From a virus, in the IMG/VR virus record IMGVR_UViG_3300046506_000285, positions 1 to 42,454 of that record: a stretch of DNA of 42,454 bases. One strand, 5' to 3'. Below, piece by piece: positions 14,254 to 22,408 of the stretch. The translations under genes were made by a program, and so were the position numbers. Under the pieces are notes generated by a model. It was not told the origin of the DNA. It saw nothing but the letters and a program-made list of their open reading frames with translations, and did not search any database. Every line of letters starts with the position of its first letter. Within the stretch, counting starts at the first letter, position 1.

Positions 14254-15401
14254 GCATTATGATCATGAGCCGCCTGTTCAAGATGAAACTTGGCGGCTGT
14301 AATAGAAAGCTTCTGGCGGTGCGCCTCGCTGATTTTGCGGACGATGACGGGCGTGGCATCTATCCGAGCGTAGCGCGTCTTGCGGCTGAGACGGAGCTCT
14401 CTGAGCGCACCGTACAGCGCATTCTTGCCGATTTCGTCAAGGACGGCATTCTTGTTGTCGTCAAAGAGGCCACCGGACGGCCCGGTGTTGCCAATGCCTA
14501 CGATTACGATTTGGGCCGGTTGTTCTCCTACGCTCCCGGCCAGACGGGTGACAGCTTGTCACCCGTCGAAGATGGTCAAGGGGTGACAATCGAGCGGGAG
14601 ACGGGTGACAAACGGAACATAGACGGGTGTCAGGGTGACACCCGAACCGTAATAGAACCACCATTAGAACCATCATCTGAGAGAGAGGGCGCGAGCGCGA
14701 TCCCGGATGAAGATCCGAAAAAGGTCGAGCGTAAGTTCAAGGCCTGGTATCCCACATGGCCGATCTATCTCCAGAGCAGCGAGAGGGCGGCACGCAGCGC
14801 GTTCCTTGCCCTGACGCCGGAAGAGCGGGCAGAATGCATCGCGAAGACGCCGGCCTTCATCGCGGCCGTCAAGGCGACGAAGCAGGCGAAGTTCACCTAT
14901 GCCGCCGTCTACCTCTCGGAGCGCGCTTGGCGGCGAATGGAAGATCCTCAAGACGAGATCGGTCCGTCGACAACCCATGCGCCATTCAGCCGGCCGTGGG
15001 TGGCGTTGCTGCTTGCTGAAGTCTTGAAGCCGATGGCAACCGCATGGCCTGTTATGACGGCCTACCAGCGTCACCAGGCATCGAGTAGCTCGGAAGCGGC
15101 GCGCGTCGTCGAGATGGAGCGGCGGTCGAAATACGGATGGCCGAAGGCATCCCAAATGGTGTCAGAGCAGAAGCCCGCGACCGTGCCTGCGTTGCTGGTC
15201 GGCATCTCCGAGCAGTTCATCGGCGTGGACCCGAAAAGCGACTTGGCGGAGAGCTGGAAGGCGATGGCCGAGCGCATGGGATGGCCGTGGCCCACTTCCG
15301 GTTTCAACCGTCTGCAACTGCCTGTGGGGCAGCCTGACGATGCCATAGCAGAATTTCAGAAGCGCTTGAACGAGGGTAAGGGCCATGATGATGCAGCATG
15401 A
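14250..15401 (+). CDS. Winged-helix replication initiator (lambda O-like in role)
   Basis: Encodes 383 residues. An N-terminal winged helix-turn-helix (about 10-75: GRGIYPSVARLAAETELSERTVQRILADFVKDGIL) is followed by a low-complexity linker (about 95-150) and a helical C-terminal domain. The linker is encoded by the iteron cluster 14544-14643, as happens in phage initiators that carry the origin inside their own gene. No helicase or helicase loader is seen nearby, so it may recruit host DnaB directly. ATG 14250 overlaps the methyltransferase stop. Initiator function is inferred from domain plan and position. Confidence 0.85.
   Translation: MSIMIMSRLFKMKLGGCNRKLLAVRLADFADDDGRGIYPSVARLAAETELSERTVQRILADFVKDGILVVVKEATGRPGVANAYDYDLGRLFSYAPGQTGDSLSPVEDGQGVTIERETGDKRNIDGCQGDTRTVIEPPLEPSSEREGASAIPDEDPKKVERKFKAWYPTWPIYLQSSERAARSAFLALTPEERAECIAKTPAFIAAVKATKQAKFTYAAVYLSERAWRRMEDPQDEIGPSTTHAPFSRPWVALLLAEVLKPMATAWPVMTAYQRHQASSSSEAARVVEMERRSKYGWPKASQMVSEQKPATVPALLVGISEQFIGVDPKSDLAESWKAMAERMGWPWPTSGFNRLQLPVGQPDDAIAEFQKRLNEGKGHDDAA
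14544..14643. other. Iteron cluster, candidate replication origin
   Basis: Six or more copies of GGGTGACA or its variant GGGTGTCA occur in 100 bases: 14546, 14557 (inverted), 14581, 14603, 14625 (variant), 14633 and inverted at 14636. Two palindromes are built from them: ACGGGTGACA-gct-TGTCACCCGT (14544-14566) and GGGTGTCA-ggg-TGACACCC (14625-14643). An A/T-richer stretch with repeated TAGAACCA follows at 14650-14672. The cluster lies inside the initiator gene. Confidence 0.75.
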
Positions 15402-16023
15402 TAAATTGGATGGCGCTCCGATTGCGGTTGGTATGGGTGAGCGGTTTGACGATCGGATGCGCCGAATCAGGGAAGGCTTGCTGATAGCCGCAACGGTTCG
15501 CGCCGCCGATGATTCGCCATGGTTTGCCATCCGTGTGATGTCCGGTCATGAAATAGCTGTGAAGAACACCATGGATGATGTCGGTGTCGAAGCTGTCGTA
15601 CCGATGCGAAAAGGGCCTGAATATCGCCGCCGGGGACGTGTCATGCCCGCCAGATTGATCCCCGCCATGACGAGCTATGTGCTTGTTCGCTTCATGCCAA
15701 GCGATGATGCCCTTATGGGAATTCGAGGCATGGATCACGTCATCGGCGTGCTTGGGGGCTGCATTAACCCGCATCGTGTCTCGAATAACGAGGTGAATAG
15801 ATTCAAGGCTTTGGCGGATGATGGCGCACTGGATTGGGAGCGCCCCACCGTCATATTCAGAGTGGGCGAGACAGTGCGCGTGAAGGATGGACCATTCGCG
15901 GCGTTCTGCGGAAAGATCGTCTCTTGTAGGGGAGACGGCAAGGGCGATGCTGTCGTCGAGGTGGGCATGTTCGGACGCATGACGGCGGTGCTGATGCCTC
16001 TTGCAATGATCGAGAAGGTGTGA
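15385..16023 (+). CDS. Phage NusG-family protein, candidate processive antiterminator
   Basis: Encodes 212 residues. A NusG N-terminal-like domain begins near residue 45 (SPWFAIRVMSGHEIAVKNTM) and continues through PARLIPAMTSYVLVRFM to DHVIGVLGG. A KOW-type segment follows (VGETVRVKDGPFAAFCGKIVS, about 160-205). About 44 extra residues precede the NGN domain. Family members bind the RNA polymerase clamp; specialised paralogues (RfaH, LoaP) promote long-range read-through of particular operons. It is the last early gene, overlaps the initiator by 17 bases and stands immediately before the late genes, which suggests it drives late transcription. ATG 15385 starts a run of three Met codons with AAGG upstream. 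Confidence 0.88.
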   Translation: MMMQHDKLDGAPIAVGMGERFDDRMRRIREGLLIAATVRAADDSPWFAIRVMSGHEIAVKNTMDDVGVEAVVPMRKGPEYRRRGRVMPARLIPAMTSYVLVRFMPSDDALMGIRGMDHVIGVLGGCINPHRVSNNEVNRFKALADDGALDWERPTVIFRVGETVRVKDGPFAAFCGKIVSCRGDGKGDAVVEVGMFGRMTAVLMPLAMIEKV

Positions 16024-16088
16024 GTACAAATCTGCCACGGATTATCCGATGATCCCGTAGTGAGCCCCTGAGAACGCCGTAGCAGGTG

Positions 16089-16163
16089 GGAACGTAAGTT
16101 CCGGGGTCGGTACACCGGTCGGACCCCGCCCTGACGGCCTCGATAGGAGGCACCGATTCAGGG
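16089..16163 (+). ncRNA. Stacked hairpins in the late leader, candidate antitermination or cos element
   Basis: Three adjacent hairpins fit in 75 bases: GGAAC-GTAA-GTTCC (16089-16102, GNRA-type loop); GGGGTC (16103-16108) with GACCCC (16122-16127); and CCCTGA (16129-16134) with TCAGGG (16158-16163), which encloses GCCTC-GATAG-GAGGC (16137-16151). No T run follows, so they are not ordinary terminators. An AGGAGG is buried in the last stem. The 162-base gap between NusG-like and HNH genes is otherwise empty in an operon where genes overlap, so the element is likely functional: an RNA loading site for the NusG paralogue, or part of cos. Confidence 0.6.
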
Positions 16164-16185
16164 TCAGTGCGAAAGCTATGAGACG

Positions 16186-16599
16186 ATGACAGGCGGCCGA
16201 GAGGTCGCCTTTGTCGTCTTAAGAGGTATGGGCAGGCTCTCATCCATAACGCCACGACTGAAGACATTGGGCGCCCGCGTTGCCACCATGTCGAGGGAAG
16301 AAGCTGAAGCCCAGCGCTTCCGTGATCGTGACCGCAACGTCGGTTGGCGCAAGTGGTACAAGACGGCACGTTGGCAGAAGCTGCGCATGGTCGTGCTGGT
16401 GCGCGATCTTTTCACCTGCCAGATGAGCGGATGCAGTCGCATCGAGCCTGATACGTCGCAACTGGTTGCCGACCACAAGATAGCGCACCATGGCGACGAG
16501 GTGTTGTTTTGGGATGAGAACAACCTGCAATGCCTCTGCAAGCCATGCCACGACAAGTTGAAGCAGATAGAGGAACGCCAAGCGTTCCGGAGTTGGTGA
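16186..16599 (+). CDS. HNH endonuclease next to the terminase genes
   Basis: Encodes 137 residues. The HNH core is CQMSGCSR, VADHKIAHHGDE, then ENNLQCLCKPCHDKLK: two CxxC-type zinc pairs around the DH and the Asn/His residues. This is the terminase-associated HNH type (as HK97 gp74), which assists cos cleavage during packaging. ATG 16186 is used; an internal ATG at 16228 (MGRLSSITPRL) fits the usual N-terminus of relatives but has its AAGAGG too close. Its presence supports cos-type packaging. Confidence 0.9.
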   Translation: MTGGREVAFVVLRGMGRLSSITPRLKTLGARVATMSREEAEAQRFRDRDRNVGWRKWYKTARWQKLRMVVLVRDLFTCQMSGCSRIEPDTSQLVADHKIAHHGDEVLFWDENNLQCLCKPCHDKLKQIEERQAFRSW

Positions 16600-16600
16600 C

Positions 16601-16855
16601 ATGCAGATAGCCATGATCGAAGGCGCAACGCGCATCATCGGCAAGAGCCAAGGTTACCTCGGCTTGCCTCTGCGAGACGAGGTGATCAACTGCGCCGTTG
16701 ACGGCGATGGCACGCCGGCCATGGTCACCGCATGGCATCCGTCGCCCGATGAACTTGCTCGCCTCAATGCGGGTGCATCGGTGCACCTTCGCATCCTCGG
16801 CACCACGCACCCGCCGGTCATGGTCGAGGTCGGCGAACCGCCCCTCGAAGGCTAG
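16601..16855 (+). CDS. Small conserved phage protein between HNH and terminase
   Basis: Encodes 84 residues: IIGKSQGYLGLPLRDEVINCAVDGDGTPAMVTAWHPSPDELARLNAGASVHLRILGTTHPPVMVEVG, which looks like a small all-beta domain. It starts one base after the HNH stop and ends 76 bases before the small terminase subunit. Proteins with this pattern occur at this place in rhizobial prophages, in my recollection, but no function is known. Confidence 0.75.
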   Translation: MQIAMIEGATRIIGKSQGYLGLPLRDEVINCAVDGDGTPAMVTAWHPSPDELARLNAGASVHLRILGTTHPPVMVEVGEPPLEG

Positions 16856-16931
16856 GCAGGGGGGGCGGTCGAAAGTCTGGAACCGCCGCCGCCCTAGACC
16901 CGCGTCCCCCTCACGTAGAGATTTTTTTCCC

Positions 16932-17414
16932 GTGAACGATATTTTCGACCTCTTCGGTAACCCCTTCGTCGTGCCTGACCGCAAGGTCGGTCGGCCCGCG
17001 CACGAGGCTACCGAGAAAACCCGCAATAGAGTCAAGATGTTAGTGGCGCTGGGATGGGCGAACCCACGCATTGCGAACGCTCTGGCGATCTCATTACCGA
17101 CTTTGCGGAAGAATTATTTTCACGAGCTGAAGAAGCGGGAAGCGGCTCGCGATCAGCTCGAAATGCGTCGTCTCGAAATGGCGTGGGAAATGGCCCAATC
17201 CGGCAACGTCGGCGCCTTCAAGGAATTCGGCCGGCTGATGGAGCGCAACGATCAGATGCTTGCGGCAGCTTCGTTCAGCGGCGGCAACTCTGGCAAAGAT
17301 GAGGAACGTACGCAGCAGGTCGGTAAGAAGGAAGCCGCCGCGCAGGCAGCGGAGACAGCCGGCGATAACAGCGAATGGGGCGACGATCTGCGCTTTCCGG
17401 GGACGGTAAACTGA
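16932..17414 (+). CDS. terS: Terminase small subunit
   Basis: Encodes 160 residues from GTG 16932; the frame remains open to 16698 without a better start. The N-terminal helix-turn-helix (GRPAHEATEKTRNRVKMLVALGWANPRIANALAISLPTLRKNYFHEL, about 18-65) is the DNA-binding part that recognises the packaging site. A helical oligomerisation region and an acidic C-terminal tail that contacts the large subunit follow. It ends one base before terL. A run of seven T precedes the start and no clear Shine-Dalgarno is seen, so translation may be weak or structure-dependent. Confidence 0.88.
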   Translation: MNDIFDLFGNPFVVPDRKVGRPAHEATEKTRNRVKMLVALGWANPRIANALAISLPTLRKNYFHELKKREAARDQLEMRRLEMAWEMAQSGNVGAFKEFGRLMERNDQMLAAASFSGGNSGKDEERTQQVGKKEAAAQAAETAGDNSEWGDDLRFPGTVN

Positions 17415-17415
17415 C

Positions 17416-19134
17416 ATGTCGGTTCATACTGACAGCGGGCAATTTCGCAGCAGATGGGTGACCGCTTGTCCTGATTGGGAAGAGCGCATCACTTCCGGTC
17501 GCTCGCTCGTGCCGGACTTGCCTCTATTTGAGGACGAAGCCGAAAAGGCACTCCGCGTATTCAAGCGCCTTCGGGTTCCTGACGTGATCGGGCAACCGAC
17601 CTACGGCGAAGCCTGCGGTCAATGGGTTTTCGATTTCGTTCGGGCGCTCTTCGGAAGCTACGATGCGAAGAAAAAGCGGCGGATGATCCGCGAATTCTTC
17701 ATGCTCGTTCCGAAGAAGAACGGCAAGAGCAGCATTGCTGCCGCCATCATGGTTACGGCGGCAATCCTCAATCATCGTCCGGAAGCGGAGCTGCTGCTGA
17801 TCGCGCCGACGAAGAAGATCGCTGATATCGCCTTCAAGCAAGCGGCGGGCATTATCCGGCTTGACCCGGAGCTATCGAAAATCTTCCATTTGCAGCACCA
17901 TCAACGGACGCTGACACATCGGATGTCTCTCGCCGTCATCGTCATCAAGGCGGCTGACGCCGACGTTATTACCGGTTCCAAGGCAACATTCATCCTCATC
18001 GACGAGACGCATGTCTTCTCGAAGAAGGCCAAGGCGCATGAGGTTTTCGTGGAGATCCGCGGCTCCCTTGCGGCACGACCGGACGGCTTTCTGTTGCAGA
18101 TCACGACGCAGTCGAAAGACCCACCCTCAGGCGTGTTCAAGGCAGAACTGGACATTGCCCGCCAGGTGCGCGACGGCAAAATGCAATTGCCGATCCTCGC
18201 GGTTCTCTATGAGCTGCCGCTACGCATGTCGAAGGATGGCGGGTGGAAGGATCCAAAGACATGGGGAATGGTCAATCCGAACCTCAATAAGTCGGTGGAC
18301 GAAGCCTTTCTGGAAGACGAGATCGTCAAGGCCGAACACGAGGGCATCGGCCAGTTGATGCTGATCGCCTCGCAGCACTTCAATGTTGAAGTCGGTTTGG
18401 CGCTGATGAACGACCGTTGGGGAGGCGCCGATTATTGGGTGCAGGCAACCGACAAGACCCTGACGCTCGAAACCATGCTTGAGCGTTCAGAAGTCATTGT
18501 CGCCGGCATCGACGGAGGCGGCCTCGACGATCTGTTCGGCCTGACGTTGATCGGTCGTGAGAGGGGAACGAAACGTTGGCTTCTTTGGAGCCGAGCTTGG
18601 GCTCACCCGGACGTGTTGCAGCGCCGTAAGGATATCGTGGCGGATTTGCTGGACTTCGCAAAGGATGGCGATCTCTGGGTATGCAAAGACGCGACGCAGG
18701 ATATCCGCGAAGCCGCTGATATCATCGTGAGGGTTCGTGACGCTGGTTTGTTGCCTGAAGAGCAAGGCGTCGGCCTCGATCCATATGGCGTCGCCGCCCT
18801 GGTTGACGAGCTGGCGTCGCGCGGCCTGCCGGATGAACTGTTCGTCTCCATCCGTCAGGGTGCGGCTCTATCGCCTGCGACATGGGGCATGGAGCGGAAG
18901 TTGAAGGATGGCACCATCGTTCACGCCGATCAGCCGATGATGGTTTGGTGCGTCTCGAATGCGAAGGTCGAAGTGCGCGGTGGCGCGGTTCTGATCACCA
19001 AGCAGACGGCGGGCCGCGCCAAAATTGACCCGCTCGTGGCTGGATTCAACGCCGGCATGCTTATGAGCCGGAACCCGGAAGCGGTTGGCGCCAACGAAGA
19101 TGGATACTTCCAGAGTTTAGCGGGGGCCGCGTGA
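17416..19134 (+). CDS. terL: Terminase large subunit, HK97-type
   Basis: Encodes 572 residues. The packaging ATPase has Walker A VPKKNGKSS (98-106) and Walker B FILIDETH (192-199). The C-terminal RNase H-like nuclease shows VAGIDGGGLDDLFG (Asp365, Asp370/371). It forms the motor that cuts concatemeric DNA and pumps it into the prohead through the portal. Length and motifs fit the phage HK97 / Terminase_1 group. It overlaps the portal start by 4 bases (GTGA). Confidence 0.96.
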   Translation: MSVHTDSGQFRSRWVTACPDWEERITSGRSLVPDLPLFEDEAEKALRVFKRLRVPDVIGQPTYGEACGQWVFDFVRALFGSYDAKKKRRMIREFFMLVPKKNGKSSIAAAIMVTAAILNHRPEAELLLIAPTKKIADIAFKQAAGIIRLDPELSKIFHLQHHQRTLTHRMSLAVIVIKAADADVITGSKATFILIDETHVFSKKAKAHEVFVEIRGSLAARPDGFLLQITTQSKDPPSGVFKAELDIARQVRDGKMQLPILAVLYELPLRMSKDGGWKDPKTWGMVNPNLNKSVDEAFLEDEIVKAEHEGIGQLMLIASQHFNVEVGLALMNDRWGGADYWVQATDKTLTLETMLERSEVIVAGIDGGGLDDLFGLTLIGRERGTKRWLLWSRAWAHPDVLQRRKDIVADLLDFAKDGDLWVCKDATQDIREAADIIVRVRDAGLLPEEQGVGLDPYGVAALVDELASRGLPDELFVSIRQGAALSPATWGMERKLKDGTIVHADQPMMVWCVSNAKVEVRGGAVLITKQTAGRAKIDPLVAGFNAGMLMSRNPEAVGANEDGYFQSLAGAA

Positions 19135-20351
19135 ACATTCTTCGGAAAATGGCGAGCGCCGTCGTTCGTACTCTTTCGCTGCGAAGCGCCGAAGGCTGGT
19201 CGCGCGGCGGTTCAGCCAGCGATGCCGGCGAGAGCGTAAACGACGCAAATGTGATGACGATCTCGTCGGTGTGGGCATGCGTGAACCTAATTTCGGGCAC
19301 GATCTCATCTTTGCCGCTGATGGTCTACCGCCCTGATGGCAGCGGAAACCGTGTCGTCGCCAAGGACCATTCGTTGTATCGAGTGCTTCACGACAGTCCG
19401 AATTACGATCAGACGGCGGTCGATTTCTGGGATTTTGTTGCGGCATCCATCGAGTTGTGGGGTAATGCCTATGCTCGAATTCTCAGGTCTTCCACCGGTA
19501 TCCTCGGCCTGATGCCGATCAATCCGGCGTGCATCAGTGCGCGCCGCCTGATGGACGGATCGATACAATACTCTTGGACGGAGGACGGTAAGTCCTACGT
19601 CGAGTCGGATCGCGGCGTGCTGCATATTCGCGGTTTCGGTGGCGACCCTCTAGGCGGTATGTCCACCCTGCATTTCGGGCGCCATGCGTTCGGGCTCGCC
19701 CGAACGATCGACAAGGCGGCGGCCAAGACATTTGCAAACGGTATGCGTCCGGGGGTCACCCTGACCTTTGAGAAGTGGCTAACGGACGCGCAGCGCAATA
19801 CGATCGAAGGCAAACTGGAAGACAAATTTATCGGCGCTGTGAATGCAGGTCGGCCTTTCATTCTCGAAGGCGGCCAGAAATTACAGGTCATCGACATGAA
19901 GCCGGAAGACGCACAGATGCTGGAATCTCGTGCCTTCTCGGTTCAAGAGGTTTGCCGCTTCTTCGGTGTGCCGCCCTTCATGATCGGCCACACCGAAAAA
20001 GTGACGAGCTTCGGCTCTGGCCTGACTGAGCAGGTTCTCGGCTTTCAGAAATTCACCCTTCGCCGTCGGCTCAAGCGCATCGAACAGGCGCTCGAAAAGC
20101 AGCTCCTCACGGCCGCCGAACGCGCCGCCGGCATGTCCATTGAATTCAATCTTGATGGTTTGCTGCGCGGCGATGCCACGGCGCGTGCGACCTTCTATCA
20201 ACAGATGACGCAGATCGGCGCGATGACGATCAACGAGGTACGCGCCCTGGAGAACTTGCCGGCCGTTACTGGTGGTGAAGTGCCTCGGATGCAGATGCAG
20301 AACGTTCCCATCACCGAAGGCGGGAAACTTCCAAATGGCTCGAACAATTGA
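19131..20351 (+). CDS. Portal protein, HK97 family
   Basis: Encodes 406 residues from a GTG that overlaps the terL stop. The segments ISSVWACVNLISGTISSLPLMVYR at the N-terminus and FGVPPFMIGHTEKVTSFGSGLTEQVLGFQKFTLRRRLKRIEQALEKQLL are diagnostic of HK97-type portals. The dodecameric ring sits at one capsid vertex, nucleates assembly and forms the DNA channel. Its end overlaps the probable upstream starts of the protease. Confidence 0.96.
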   Translation: MNILRKMASAVVRTLSLRSAEGWSRGGSASDAGESVNDANVMTISSVWACVNLISGTISSLPLMVYRPDGSGNRVVAKDHSLYRVLHDSPNYDQTAVDFWDFVAASIELWGNAYARILRSSTGILGLMPINPACISARRLMDGSIQYSWTEDGKSYVESDRGVLHIRGFGGDPLGGMSTLHFGRHAFGLARTIDKAAAKTFANGMRPGVTLTFEKWLTDAQRNTIEGKLEDKFIGAVNAGRPFILEGGQKLQVIDMKPEDAQMLESRAFSVQEVCRFFGVPPFMIGHTEKVTSFGSGLTEQVLGFQKFTLRRRLKRIEQALEKQLLTAAERAAGMSIEFNLDGLLRGDATARATFYQQMTQIGAMTINEVRALENLPAVTGGEVPRMQMQNVPITEGGKLPNGSNN

Positions 20352-20367
20352 ATTCGCGGAGTGCGCC

Positions 20368-21024
20368 ATGACGCAGAACTATGATTTTGTGCTCGATACG
20401 AAGAGTGTCGGCGATACTGGCGAGTTTGAGGGCTATGCCTCCACTTTCGGAAACGTCGACCAGGGTGGCGATGTCGTCGAGCCTGGGGCTTTCATTGAGA
20501 GTATCGTGAAGGCCAAGGCCGACAAACGCACCATTCCCATGTTGTGGCAACACGACCAACGCGAGCCGATCGGTTATTGGAAAGACATTTCCGAGGACGC
20601 GAAAGGGCTTTACGTCAAGGGACAGCTCCTTATCGACCATGACCCACTTGCCAAGCGCGCTCACGGCCTGCTCAAGGCGAAAGCAATCGGCGGCATGTCG
20701 ATCGGCTACCGGGTTCCGGCCGGTGGCATCGTCGAGGATGAAAAGCGGCGCGGTGTGAGCCGGCTGAAGACGGTCGATCTCCGCGAGATTTCCCTCGTCA
20801 CCATGCCCATGAACGTCGAGGCGCGGATAACCGCTGTAAAAACCATTCTTGAGGCCGGCAAGATGCCGACCGTCAGAGAGTTTGAGGACTTCCTGCGGGA
20901 TGCAGGCGGTTTCTCGAAAGCCCTTGCCACGGCAATCGCCAGCAAGGCCGCACCGCATCTTCGGGGGGAGCCCGAAGTACCGGAAAGTGACGCCACCCAA
21001 TTCCTGCAGGCTCTCCTGCGCTAA
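20368..21024 (+). CDS. HK97-family prohead protease
   Basis: Encodes 218 residues from ATG 20368, which has GGAG 6 bases upstream; an in-frame ATG at 20335 would overlap the portal gene. The herpesvirus-type assemblin fold is indicated by GEFEGYASTFGNVDQGGDVVEPGAF, the catalytic His in MLWQHDQREPIG and the Ser in AIGGMSIGYRV. It cleaves the N-terminal delta domain of the capsid protein inside the prohead. It directly precedes the capsid gene, the normal order. Confidence 0.95.
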   Translation: MTQNYDFVLDTKSVGDTGEFEGYASTFGNVDQGGDVVEPGAFIESIVKAKADKRTIPMLWQHDQREPIGYWKDISEDAKGLYVKGQLLIDHDPLAKRAHGLLKAKAIGGMSIGYRVPAGGIVEDEKRRGVSRLKTVDLREISLVTMPMNVEARITAVKTILEAGKMPTVREFEDFLRDAGGFSKALATAIASKAAPHLRGEPEVPESDATQFLQALLR

Positions 21025-21043
21025 TCCAACATTGGAGACTACC

Positions 21044-22345
21044 ATGAGAATGAAGATGCATTTCTATGCGTCGGCCTTTGCTGTGCTCGGCGCCATGACC
21101 GCGAACGAACGTGCCGTCGGTCGCTATCTCCGTGATGCCGGCGGCCATGAGACAAAATCGGCAAAAGAACTTGCCGACGAGGTCAAGTCTCTGTTCCAGA
21201 AATCGATGGATGAGACCAAGGAAATCGCCGAAAAGGCTCTCGGCGAAGCCAAGAAGAGCGGCGATCTGTCGACCAGTCTCAAGGAGAAGGCCGACGAGGC
21301 GTTGCTCAAGATGAATGGCCTGATGGAACAGGTTTCCGAGTTCGAGCAGAAACTCGCGCGCAATCGCAGCGATGCTGTCGATGGCGAAAAGAGCCTTGGT
21401 CAGCAGTTCGTCGAAGACGCCAAGGTCAAGGAGTTCTGCGGTCAGGGCACGCCGAGAGGCCGGGTCGACATGCAGGTCAAGGCCATCATCACCACAGCCA
21501 CAACCGACACGGCGGGCTCCATCGGGGCCGCTGTTCCTCCGACGCGTCTTGGCGGCATCATCGCGCCGCCCGAACGCCGCATGACCATTCGTGATCTGAT
21601 CACACCCGGTCGCATGGATGGCGGTGTGCTGGAATACGTGCAGGAAACCGGCTTCACCAACGGCGCCGGCATGGTTGCCGAGGGGGCAGCAAAGCCGCAG
21701 TCTGACATCAAGTTCGCGCTGAAGAACACGTCCGCGAAGGTAATCGCGCACCACTTCAAGGCGTCTCGCCAGGCCATGGAGGACTTCGCTCAGCTGATCT
21801 CTTATATCGACGGTCGTGGTCGCTATGGCCTCGCCTTCAAAGAGGAGGCGCAACTGCTCAACGGCGACGGCACAGGTCAAAATCTCCTTGGCATCGTGCC
21901 GCAGGCGACAGCTTTCTCCGCCCCCATCGCACTCACGGACCCGACAAGCATCGACATCATGCGCCTGGCGATGCTTCAGGCTGTTCTTGCGGAATATCCT
22001 GCGACGGGTCACGTCATGAACCCGATCGATTGGACCTGGGTCGAAACCCTTAAGGACTCCACCGGTCGTTACATTATCGGCAACCCGCAAGGTTCCACTG
22101 CCCCCACGCTCTGGGGCCTTCCCGTTGTTCAGACGCAGGCCATGGCGGTCGACAAATTCTTGACCGGCGCTTTCAAGCTCGGAGCTCAAATTTTCGACCG
22201 TTGGCAGGCGCGTGTCGAAATCGCCACCGAAAATGAAGACGATTTCGTCAAGAACCTGATCACGATGCTTGTCGAGGAGCGACTCGCTCTCGCTGTCTAT
22301 CGTCCGGAAGCGTTCGTCTACGGCGATTTCGGCCGCGTCGCCTAA
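21044..22345 (+). CDS. Major capsid protein, HK97 fold
   Basis: Encodes 433 residues from ATG 21044 with TTGGAGA upstream. The first 115 or so residues are a coiled-coil, Lys/Glu/Ala-rich delta (scaffold) domain expected to be removed by the protease. The capsid fold follows: AIITTATTDTAGSIGAAVPPTRLGGIIAPPERRMTIRDLI, the E-loop region and a C-terminal LITMLVEERLALAVYRPEAFVYGDF ending, all typical of Phage_capsid. It forms the icosahedral shell. Confidence 0.95.
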   Translation: MRMKMHFYASAFAVLGAMTANERAVGRYLRDAGGHETKSAKELADEVKSLFQKSMDETKEIAEKALGEAKKSGDLSTSLKEKADEALLKMNGLMEQVSEFEQKLARNRSDAVDGEKSLGQQFVEDAKVKEFCGQGTPRGRVDMQVKAIITTATTDTAGSIGAAVPPTRLGGIIAPPERRMTIRDLITPGRMDGGVLEYVQETGFTNGAGMVAEGAAKPQSDIKFALKNTSAKVIAHHFKASRQAMEDFAQLISYIDGRGRYGLAFKEEAQLLNGDGTGQNLLGIVPQATAFSAPIALTDPTSIDIMRLAMLQAVLAEYPATGHVMNPIDWTWVETLKDSTGRYIIGNPQGSTAPTLWGLPVVQTQAMAVDKFLTGAFKLGAQIFDRWQARVEIATENEDDFVKNLITMLVEERLALAVYRPEAFVYGDFGRVA

Positions 22346-22408
22346 TCTGTTCGGCTCATCACAGCGGGCGGCGAGATCCGCCCGCTTCATGAACCGAAGG
22401 AGAGTGTC

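Noticed and set aside
16024-16185. HEARO-type RNA upstream of an HNH gene
   Set aside because: The HNH protein here is the small terminase-associated type, without the RuvC part found in the proteins that accompany HEARO RNA.
16178-16189. Three-codon upstream frame (ATG AGA CGA TGA) overlapping the HNH start
   Set aside because: Too short to separate from chance, and no ribosome binding site at proper distance is visible.
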